Assembly: GCF_014138435.1 (NCBI RefSeq)
Contig: NZ_JACJIM010000004.1
Span: forward strand, 1-64,000
From: Methylobacterium fujisawaense
Lineage (GTDB): Bacteria; Pseudomonadota; Alphaproteobacteria; Rhizobiales; Beijerinckiaceae
Length of the DNA: 64,000 nt
Direction: 5' to 3'
Below, piece by piece: positions 29,844-42,200 of this stretch (positions are counted from its first letter, which is position 1; every line of letters begins with the position of its first letter). Both the position numbers and the translations under genes were made by a program. Under the pieces are notes generated by a model that was not told the origin of the DNA, did no database searches, and worked only from the letters and a program-made list of their open reading frames with translations.

Positions 29844-32122
29844 TCACCCCTCCAGCAGGAAGATCATCGTCGCCAGCGGCGGCAGGGTGAGCGACAGGCT
29901 CTGGCCCTGGCCGTGGCTCGCCTGATCGTCGGTGTGGCGGCCGCCCGCATTGCCCACGTTCGAGCCGCCATACACGCCGGCATCCGAGTTGAACGCCTCG
30001 CGGTAGAACCCCGCCTGCGGCACGCCGATCCGGTAGCCCTCGCGCGGCACCGGCGTGAAGTTCGACACCACGATCGCGATCTCGCCGGGCTTGGCGCCCT
30101 TGCGGGCCCAGGCGATGACGCTGTTGTCCTGATCGTCCGCCACCAGCCACTGGAAGCCCGTGTGCTCCACGTCGCGGCTGTAGAGGGCCGGCGTCGAGAC
30201 GTAGAGGCGGTTGAGGTCCCGGACCACGTCCTTGACGCCCTTGTGCAGCGGGTCGTCGAGGTGGTGCCAGTCCAGGCTGGTGTCGTGGTTCCACTCCCGC
30301 TCCTGGCCGAACTCGCCGCCCATGAACAGCAGCTTCTTGCCGGGATGCCCCCACATGAAGCCGAAATAGGCCCGGAGATTCGCGAATTTCTGCCAGCGGT
30401 CGCCCGGCATTTTGTTGAGGAGCGAGCCCTTCCCGTGCACCACCTCGTCGTGGGACAGGGGTAGGATGAAATTCTCCGAGAAGGCGTAGAGCAGCCCGAA
30501 GGTCAGATTGTGGTGATGGTAGCGGCGGTGGATCGGGTTCTCCTGCATGAAATGCAGGGTGTCGTGCATCCAGCCCATGTTCCACTTGAAGCCGAAGCCC
30601 AGGCCCCCGGTATAGGTCGGGTGCGAGACTCCCGGCCAGGAGGTCGATTCCTCCGCCACCGTGATGGTGCCCGGCGCGTGGCTGTAGGTCGCCTCGTTGG
30701 TCTTGCGCAGGAAGTCGATGGCGTCGAGGTTCTCGTTGCCGCCGTAGCGGTTCGGGATCCACTCGCCCTGGCGGCGCGAGTAATCGAGGTAGAGCATCGA
30801 CGCGACGGCATCCACGCGCAGGCCGTCGAGGTGGTAGTGCTCCAGCCAGAACCGGGCGTTGGCGGCGAGGAACGTCGCGACCTCGGTGCGCCCGAAATTG
30901 TAGATGTAGGTGCCCCAGTCCTGGTGGAAGCCCTGGCGGGGATCGGCGTGCTCGTAGAGGTGGGTGCCGTCGAACTGGCCGAGCCCGTGGGCGTCGAGGG
31001 GGAAGTGGCCCGGCACCCAGTCGAGCAGCACGCCGATCCCGGCCTCGTGGGCGGCGTCCACGAAGGCGGCGAAATCCTCCGGCGTGCCGAAGCGGCTCGT
31101 CGGGGCGAACAGCGAGACCGGCTGATAGCCCCAGGACCCGTCGAACGGGAACTCGGTGATCGGCAGCATCTCGATATGGGTGAAGCCCAGATCCTTGACG
31201 TAGGGGATCAGCCGTTCGGCGAGCTCCCGGTAGGTCAGGTAGCGGTTCCCCTCCTCGGGCACCCGCGCCCAGGAGCCGAGATGGACCTCGTAGACCGAGA
31301 TCGCCGCGTGGCGCGGGTCCTTGGCGCCGCGGGTGCTCATCCAGCCCGAATCGCGCCAGTCGAACTCGCCCGACCCGTGGGTGACCGAGGCGGTCTCCGG
31401 CGGGTGCTGAGCCGCGAAGGCGACCGGGTCGGCCTTGAGCGGCACCAGGGCGCCGTCGGGGCCGCGGATCTCAAACTTGTAGCGCACGCCGGCCTTGAGG
31501 CCCGGCACGAACAGCTCCCAGATGCCGCCGTCCTGCCAGAGGCGCATCGGGTGGCGGCGCCCGTCCCAGTCATTGAAGTCGCCGACGACGCTGACCTTGC
31601 GGGCGTTCGGGGCCCAGACGGCGAAGCGGAAGCCGTCGATGCCGTCGAGCTGGCCCGACTGGGCGCCGAGCATCCGGTACACGAGGTTGGTGCCGACCTC
31701 GCGCAGCGTCGCCACGTCGTATTGCTCGATCGAGGAGCCGAAACCGTAGGGGTCGTAGCGGCGGCGCTTCGTGCCGTCCCAGGACTCGACCTCGATCTCG
31801 TAGAGCGGCCGGTGCTCGCCCTCGACCCGCGCGACCCAGAATCCGTCCGGATGGCGCTTCTCGAACGGCACGGTGCGGCCGTCCATCACCAGGGTGGCGG
31901 CCCGCGCCTCGGGGAGCACGGCGCGCACCTCCCAGGCCTTGGGCCCGACCCGGTGGGGGCCCAGCACCGAGAACGGGTCGCCGTGATTGGCCGCCATCAG
32001 GGCCGCGATCGCGTCCGGATGGACGCTCGGCGTCTGCGCGACGCCGGAGCCCGGGACATCCGCGTTCCGCGCCGTCCCCGCTTCCGGGGCGGCCCGTCGT
32101 GCGAAGGTCTCGTCGATCGCCG

Positions 32123-32126
<4 letters not shown>
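29844..32126 (-). CDS. glgB: 1,4-alpha-glucan branching enzyme
   Basis: A 760-residue GH13 enzyme making alpha-1,6 branches. It has an N-terminal CBM48 pair (~25-250, [20 protein letters not shown] and [20 protein letters not shown]), then the barrel: [50 protein letters not shown] (nucleophile Asp), [12 protein letters not shown] (acid Glu), [15 protein letters not shown] (Asp). Full length for GlgB. The ATG at 32126 overlaps the treS-maltokinase stop by 4 nt (ATGA), fixing the start and implying coupled translation. In this cluster it branches the linear glucan made by GlgE and GlgA. Confidence 0.96.
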
Positions 32127-35401
<3,275 letters not shown>

Positions 35402-35550
35402 CGCGTCGCTGCCTCATCGGTCGAATCTGACGGGACCGGCGGTGGGAACCGGCCGGGAGCGGGCGGACGACCGCCGCGCGGGTGCAATGGTCGGCGACGG
35501 GAAGGCCCGCCGCCGGGGTCAGGTGCCACGGTCAGGTGCCACGGGTGGCC

Positions 35551-38500
35551 TCAGCCCGCAACCCGCCGCGGCGCCCGCAGGCGCCAGATGACGCAGGATC
35601 GCTCGGCCGGATCGAGGGCGATGCGGTGGGACTTGCCGCGCAACTCGAACGTGTAGCCCTGGAGCAGGTCCTCGACCTCGACGGCGCCGTCGTCGGGCAG
35701 GCCGAACAGCCAGAGCGGCACCTCGTAGGTGCATTCCTGGCGGTTCTTCGGGTCGAGGTTGACCATGGTGAAGATGCAGTTGTCGCGCTCCGGCGTCGCC
35801 TTGGCGTAGGCGATGATCTGGTCGTTGAAGGCCCCGGTGAAGACGACGTTGCGGAAATCCCAGAGGGCGGGGTTCTCGCGCCGGATCGTGTTCAGCTTGA
35901 CGATGTGCTCGCGGATGTTGCCCGGCCGGTCGTAGTCCCAGGCCTTCAGCTCGTACTTTTCCGAGTTCAGGTACTCCTCCTTGCCCGGATACGGCGCGGC
36001 TTCGCACAGCTCGAAGCCGTTGTAGATGCCGTAGACCGACGACAGGGTCGCGGCCAGGGTTCCGCGGATGACGAAGCCGGCGCGTCCGCTGGTCTGAAGG
36101 AAGTAGGGATTGATGTCGGGCGTATTCGCAAAGAAATTCGGGCGGTAGTACTCGCCCATCTCGCCGGCCAGCTCCAGGGCGTAGTCGGTCAGCTCCTGCT
36201 TGGTGTTGCGCCACGTGAAGTAGGTGTAGCTCTGCTGGTAGCCGGCCTTGGCGAGCTTCTTCATCATCTTCGGCCGGGTGAAGGCCTCGGCGAGGAAGAT
36301 CGCGTCCGGATAGCGCCCGTTGACCTCGCCGATCACCCATTCCCAGAACGGGATCGGCTTGGTGTGGGGGTTGTCGACCCGGAAGATGCGCACGCCCCGG
36401 GCGCACCAGCCGAGCAGGATGTCGCGCAGCTCGATCCACAGCCCGGGCAGGGCGCCGCCGTAGAAGTGGACGTTCGAGATGTCCTCGTACTTCTTCGGGG
36501 GGTTCTCGGCGAATTTTAGCGTGCCGTCGGGGCGCCACTCGAACCATTCCGGATGGTTCTTGATCCAGGGATGGTCGGGCGAGCACTGGATCGCGAAGTC
36601 GAGGGCGATCTCCATCCCGTAGGCGTGGCTCGCCGCGACCAGACGCTCGAAATCCTGAAGGGTGCCGAGGTCGGGATGCACAGCCTCGTGGCCGCCCTCC
36701 GCCGCGCCCACCGCGTAGACCGAGCCGACATCGCCGGGCTCGGCCGTGAGGGTGTTGTTCTTCCCCTTGCGGTTGGTCCGGCCCACGGGGTGGATCGGCG
36801 TGAAGTAGAGGACGTCGAAGCCGAGCTCGCGGATCTCGGGCAGGCGCCGGATGACGTCGTCGAAGGTGCCGTGGCGGTTCACGTCCATCGACTGGGAGCG
36901 CGGGAAGATCTCGTACCAGGCGGAGAACCGGGCCGCGAGGCGGTCGGCGATCACCGGCAGGGTCACGGGATAGCGGGTCAGGTTCACCCGCTCGGCGTTG
37001 CGGCGCACGAGGCTCGACGCGTCGGGCTGGAGGATCCGGTCGAGCTGGGCGGCCGAGCCGGTCTCCTCGGCGGCGAGCGCGGCGACGAGCGCGGCGAGCC
37101 GGTCGGCGTCGCGGCCGCCCCGGGTCCGGGCCAGCGAGGCGGCGGTCCCGACCAGGGCCACGCCCTCGATCGTCTCCAGGCGGACATCGACGCCGGCGCC
37201 GCGCTTCTTCAGGGTGTCGCGCACCCAGGACGAGAAGGCGTCGCGCCACGCGATCAGGGTGAACTCGTAGCGGGCGTTGCGCTCCAGGGGGAAGTGCCCG
37301 GCCCAGCGGTCGTTGTCGACGAAGACCATCGGGTCCTCGCGCCACGCGTCGCTGCCGGCGACCCGCGACAGGATCGCGGCGTCGATGATCTCGTGGCCGT
37401 CGGAGAAGATGTCGGCCTCGACCCGCAGGGACTCGCCGACGATCCGCTTCACCGGCGAGCGGCCGCCGTCGAGCTCAGGGCTGACCGCCTCGATCACCAC
37501 CCGCCCCTCCCCGTCCGGGGTGCCGCGCTCGGGGAGCCGGGCGACCTCCTGGGCGCTGGCCGCCAGGATGCGCAGCTCGCCCGGCATCAGGTCGATGGCG
37601 CTGCCGGGATGGAACGCGATCGGCTCGGCGTCGGGCGTCCGGTCGACGAAGGTGCCGAGCATGCCGCCGGTGCGGGCGATGAGCGACCCAGCCTCGACCG
37701 GCACCGGCTTGTCGGTCGGGTTGTAGAGCACGATCAGCCCGTGCCGGGCCGAGGCCGGGTGGCCGGTGTCGAAGCGGGCGAGCGCCACGCAGTCGCTGTC
37801 GGGGGACGAGATCCGGATCTGCGCGCCCTCGACATTGGCGGCGGGCAGCTCCGCCCGCAGGGCGTTGACCGCCCGGATGAAGCCGGAGATGTCGATGCCG
37901 GTCTCGTGCTCGCGGTCGCCCGGGGTGGTCTCGACCACGTGCAGCGCCCGGCGGTAGCCCCATTCGTAGCCGATGGGCATCAGCACGCCGGCCGAGAAGA
38001 AGGCGGCCAGCGCGTAGCGGGTGCGCAGATGGGCCGCCACCGCCTCAGGGCTGCCGCCGATCCCGGCGGCGAGCCGCGTCATGTCGTGGTTCTCCGGGAA
38101 GGCGATGGAGGGCGCCAGCACCCGCAGGCGCTCGTACTGCTCCAGGGCCCAGGGCTTCTTCAGGTCCCACCACGCGAAGGAGTTGAACAGGTAGTCGAAG
38201 CCGGCGCCCGCCGTGGCCCGGGCCTCCTCGAAGGTGCAGCCCAGGGTCTCGGCGGCGAAGAGACAGGCGGGATCGCGCCCCTTGGCCTCCCCGATCAGGA
38301 CGCGCCAGGTTTCCGGCGGCACCTTGTAGGCCGCATCACAGCGGAAGCCCGCCACGCCGAGGTCCTGGAGCCGGGCCACGTAGGCGCCCCAGATCCGGGT
38401 CAGCTCATCCCGGGCAGCCGGCGTGTGGTAGTCGAGTTCGGCCAGGTCGCCCCAGACGGTGCGGATCGACGGATCGTCCGGATCCACCGCCGCCGGGTGC

Positions 38501-38931
38501 ATGATCGAGCCGTCGGGCTCCTTCATGAACAGGTCGGGCCGCTCCGTGGCGAGGCGGGCGTTGTCGGCGGTGTGGTTGATCACGAGGTCGGTCATCACCG
38601 ACAGGCCGAGGGCCTGCGCGGCCGCGCAGAAGCGCTGGATCTGCGCGTCGTCCGGCGTGCCGTCCGGGTCGCGGAACCGCTCGTCGAGCCGCTCGGGATC
38701 GGCCACCGCGTAGAGGCTCCGGGAGCCGCCGGTCTGGTGGAACGGGTTCAGGTAGATCCAGTCGAAGCCGAGCGCGGCGATCCGCGGCAGCTCGGCGGTC
38801 CAGTCCGCGACGCGCCCGACCAGGAGCGGGAACAGGTTGTAGATCCGCGGCCCCTCGGCCCGGGGCGCCAGCGCGGCCGGCAGGACGGCCTCGGCTCCGG
38901 TCGTCGCAGCGGCTTTGGTCGGTGCGTTCAT
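35551..38931 (-). CDS. glgE: GlgE maltosyltransferase with an extra N-terminal GH13 domain
   Basis: A 1,126-residue protein. Residues ~475-1,126 are GlgE (alpha-1,4-glucan:maltose-1-phosphate maltosyltransferase): VVIEAVSPELDGGRSPVKR, SAWYEIFPRSQS, VRIFRVDNPHTKPIPFWEW (nucleophile Asp), AIFLAEAFTRPKMM (acid Glu), PYFLQTSGRAGF. GlgE alone is usually ~660-700 residues. Residues ~25-460 are a second complete GH13 barrel: IYNLFPLLVGR, SVMTDLVINHTAD, GVAGFRCDAAYKVP (Asp), CLFAAETLGCTFEE (Glu), AFPENHDMTRLA (Asp). That triad is intact, so both halves may be catalytic. The ATG at 38931 starts MNAPTKAAATTGAE. The malQ-treY gene lies 337 bp upstream across a hairpin repeat, so glgE may have its own promoter. 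Confidence 0.93.
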   Translation of the reverse strand: MNAPTKAAATTGAEAVLPAALAPRAEGPRIYNLFPLLVGRVADWTAELPRIAALGFDWIYLNPFHQTGGSRSLYAVADPERLDERFRDPDGTPDDAQIQRFCAAAQALGLSVMTDLVINHTADNARLATERPDLFMKEPDGSIMHPAAVDPDDPSIRTVWGDLAELDYHTPAARDELTRIWGAYVARLQDLGVAGFRCDAAYKVPPETWRVLIGEAKGRDPACLFAAETLGCTFEEARATAGAGFDYLFNSFAWWDLKKPWALEQYERLRVLAPSIAFPENHDMTRLAAGIGGSPEAVAAHLRTRYALAAFFSAGVLMPIGYEWGYRRALHVVETTPGDREHETGIDISGFIRAVNALRAELPAANVEGAQIRISSPDSDCVALARFDTGHPASARHGLIVLYNPTDKPVPVEAGSLIARTGGMLGTFVDRTPDAEPIAFHPGSAIDLMPGELRILAASAQEVARLPERGTPDGEGRVVIEAVSPELDGGRSPVKRIVGESLRVEADIFSDGHEIIDAAILSRVAGSDAWREDPMVFVDNDRWAGHFPLERNARYEFTLIAWRDAFSSWVRDTLKKRGAGVDVRLETIEGVALVGTAASLARTRGGRDADRLAALVAALAAEETGSAAQLDRILQPDASSLVRRNAERVNLTRYPVTLPVIADRLAARFSAWYEIFPRSQSMDVNRHGTFDDVIRRLPEIRELGFDVLYFTPIHPVGRTNRKGKNNTLTAEPGDVGSVYAVGAAEGGHEAVHPDLGTLQDFERLVAASHAYGMEIALDFAIQCSPDHPWIKNHPEWFEWRPDGTLKFAENPPKKYEDISNVHFYGGALPGLWIELRDILLGWCARGVRIFRVDNPHTKPIPFWEWVIGEVNGRYPDAIFLAEAFTRPKMMKKLAKAGYQQSYTYFTWRNTKQELTDYALELAGEMGEYYRPNFFANTPDINPYFLQTSGRAGFVIRGTLAATLSSVYGIYNGFELCEAAPYPGKEEYLNSEKYELKAWDYDRPGNIREHIVKLNTIRRENPALWDFRNVVFTGAFNDQIIAYAKATPERDNCIFTMVNLDPKNRQECTYEVPLWLFGLPDDGAVEVEDLLQGYTFELRGKSHRIALDPAERSCVIWRLRAPRRVAG

Positions 38932-39268
38932 GCTGGCTTCTGGCTCCCGTTCCTGTGTCGTAACGCCCGAACCGCCCGGGCGTGCCTTCGCGTGGGACGG
39001 CGGGGATTGTCAGGTCCGCGCCGTCCGCCTCTCAGCAGATTCGCATGACAGGACCGCGAGGGACCTGCCGACATGGTCTTCGTGGCAGGGACGGACCCGC
39101 GCACGCTCCCTCCCGCCGCTGCGGGGAAGGGTGGTCCCCGAAGGACGGCGGGGCGGGACGAAGTCCCGCGACGGGGGCGCGATGCTGCCGGAGAAGGCGG
39201 CGGCCTTCATGCCGGCCCCCCCTCCCCCGCGGAGGGGGGAAGACGATCCGCGGATCCGGCCGCTCCCC
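38932..39268. other. Intergenic region between malQ-treY and glgE
   Basis: 337 bp without a supported gene. The first ~120 bp next to glgE are the likely promoter. From ~39105 it holds REP-like GC-rich sequence with CTCCCGCCGCTGCGGGG and, at 39217-39239, a strong hairpin, plus a GCGGCCTTCATG segment shared with the glgA-glgB gap. Confidence 0.5.
39217..39239. repeat. REP-like hairpin
   Basis: CCCCCCTCC and GGAGGGGGG pair perfectly over 9 bp around a CCCGC loop, downstream of malQ-treY. It probably also acts as a terminator. Confidence 0.65.
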
Positions 39269-42200
39269 TCACGGCTCCCGCCGCAGGACCGCGTAGGGCA
39301 GATCCCGCAGGAGTTCGCCGAGGTCGGCCCCCTCCCCCGCCACGATCCGCCCCGAGGCGAGGTCGCGCCAGCGGGTCCCCGCTCCGAGATCGACCCGGGT
39401 CCCATTAAAGGCCTCACCCGGCCAGACCGCCTCCCCGACGAAGCCCGCCACCAGCCGCGGTACCGCCACGAACAGGTCGCCGCCCTCCTGGCCGGGATCG
39501 GTCCGACGGTAGGCGATCACGTGCCCGGCCCGCGCGCCGGTGGCCGGGACGGGTTCGTAGGCGGCGCTCGCGTAGAAGTCCGGTCGCTCGGCCCGCTCGG
39601 CCAGAAGCGCCGCGAGGGTCGCCTGCTTGACCCGCCCGTCCGGCCAGTGCGCCAGCAGCTCCGCGGGCACGCCGCCCTGGTCCAGCATCCGCCCCAGGGC
39701 CGGGTAGTCCACCGGGCGGCGGTTGTCGGGATCGACGAAGGAGAAGTCCCAGATCTCCGTGCCCTGGTAGGTGTCGGGCAGGCCCGGCAGGGTGCATTTC
39801 AGGACCGTCCGGCCGAGGCTCGCCAGCATCCCGAGATGGGCGAGCCGCCTGGCGAAGGGCCGGAGCTGCGCCAGGAAGTCCGAGCCCGGGGCGATCAGCG
39901 CGGTGAACAGCTTCTTGACCGCGCCCTCGTAGACCGCGTCGACATTGACCCAGCTCGACCGGCGCTTGCCCTCGCGCATGGCCTTCTCGCCGTAGGCGAT
40001 CAGCCGGTCCCGGAAATCCTCGATCGCCCCGGCCTCGTCCCGCTCCAGCAGCTCCAGCGGCCAGGCGCCCAGAATGGCCTGGAAGAACATCCACTGGTCG
40101 TTGGCGTCGGGGGCTGGCTCGCCGTCGATGCGGGCGAGGTGCGGGCCGGCGGTGCGCTGCCACAGGTCCCAGGCCTTGGCCCATTCCTCCGGGATCTCCG
40201 AGAGGGCGAGCAGCCGCGTGCGGGCATCCTCGCCCCGCTTGGTGTCGTGGGTCGCCGTGGTGATCATGGCGCTCGGCCAGTCCCGGGCACGGGCGATCTG
40301 GAGGTCGTGGAAGTGCTCCGCGTCGATCCCGTACTCGCCCGGATCGCCCCCGACCTCGTTGAGGCCGAGCAGGCACGCGTAGCGGTAGAACAGCGTGTCC
40401 TCCAGGCTCTTGGCCATGACCGGGCCGGTGAGCTGCTGGAACCGGCGGCGGAAGCGCAAGGCAACCCGCGGATCCGGCCGGCCCGCCCCTGCGGTCTCGA
40501 TCCGGCCGAGCAGGACGTCGGCGGCGAAGTCGTGGACCGAGCGGTCCGGCAGGCTCGACCAGCGCTTGGCCTTGGCGACGGCGCCCTCGATCAGGCGCAC
40601 GTCCTCGGGCTCGACCTCGCCCTCCTCCAGCTCCGGCGGCAGGTAGCTCCGGTAGGTCGGGAAGCGCGCGATGATCTCGATCAGCGCCCGGCGGAGCGCG
40701 TTGACGGTGAAGTCGCGGGTCCGCCGATCGGAATCGGCCACCTCCTTGAGGTCGGTGGTCAGCACCTCCAGCTCGCTCGCGAAGCTGATCTCCAGGATCT
40801 CGGCCTTGGCGGCACGGAGCTGGAAGCCGTAGGGCTCGTCGAAGCCCGTGGCCCAGGTGTAGAGGCGCTCGACCTTGCCGCGCTTCCCCTTGTCGACCAG
40901 GATCCCGTCGAGCTGGTTGAGCACGTCGTAGCCCGTGGTCCCGGCCACCGGCCAGGGCCGCAGCCGCTCCCCGGGCTCCAGGATTTTCTCCACGACCACG
41001 TAGAAGCCCGGCCCGACCGCCGCCTGGAGCGCCCTTGCGTAGCCCAGCGGGTCGGCCAGCCCGTCGATATGGTCGATGCGCAAGCCGTCGATCCGGCCCT
41101 CGCGGATGTGCCGGAACACGGTTTCGTGCGAGCGGTGGAAGATGTCGGACAGCTCGACCCGCAGGCCGGCGAGCGAGTTCACGTCGAAGAAGCGGCGGTA
41201 GTTGATGTCGCTCGACGCCACCCGCCAATGGGCGAGCCGGTAGGCCTGCGCTTCCAGCAGCCGGTGCAGCGGCCCGAAACTGTCCGGGCGGCCCTTGAAG
41301 CCGTTGAGCAGGGCCAGCGTGCTGGCGGTGGCCTCCTGGATCAGCGGCGAGACGCCGTGGATCTCGGCGAGCCGGCGCTTCAGCCCCTCGGCCTCCTCGG
41401 GGAAGCCTTTGCGGCGGGTCTCGTCGGTGTCGATCGCCATGGCCCGCAGGCGCTCGGAGATGGCGAGCAGCTCCGCGGTGGTGTCGTCGTCCACCGCCCC
41501 GATGGCGGCGATCACCCGGTTGAGGATGGTCGGGTAGCTCAGCGGCCGGATCGGCAGCTGGTGCTCGTAGTGCCAGACGCTGAAGGCGCCCTTCTCGGGA
41601 TCGAATTTGAGCACCAGGGTGCCCTGCTCCAGGGCCTCGCCGTAGCGCTCGCCCAGGAACGGGATCACGAGGTTGCGCCCGGCCCCGAGCCGCTGCCAGT
41701 CGATGTCGAAGGCGTCGGCGAAGGGCGAGAGCGAGCCCCATTCGAGCACCGAGAGCCACCACGGGTTGTCGGACCCGCCGACGCCCATGTGGTTCGGGAC
41801 GATGTCGAGGAGCAGCTTGATCCCGTGGGCGTGGAGCGTCTCGGCGAGCTGGACGAAGCCCGCCTCGCCGCCGAGTTCCGGGTTGATCGCCCCGTGGTCG
41901 ACGATGTCGTAGCCGTGGGTCGAGCCGGGCCGTGCCGTCTGGAGCGGCGAGGCGTAGACGTGGCTGATCCCGAGCCGGTGCAGGTAGGGGACGATCCGGC
42001 CGGCATCCGCGAAGGTGAAGTCCTTGTGGAACTGCAGCCGGTAGGTCGAGCGCGGCGGCGGCGCGGCGAGCCGCGCGGCCCCCGAGCGCGGTCCCCGTGC
42101 CTCCGCCGACAGGGCGGCGGCCAGCTTGGCCAGCGGCCCGCCGGGGGCGGCGATGTCCGCGAGGTCCCGGTCGAGCTTGCGCCGCCAGTTCGGGTAGCCC

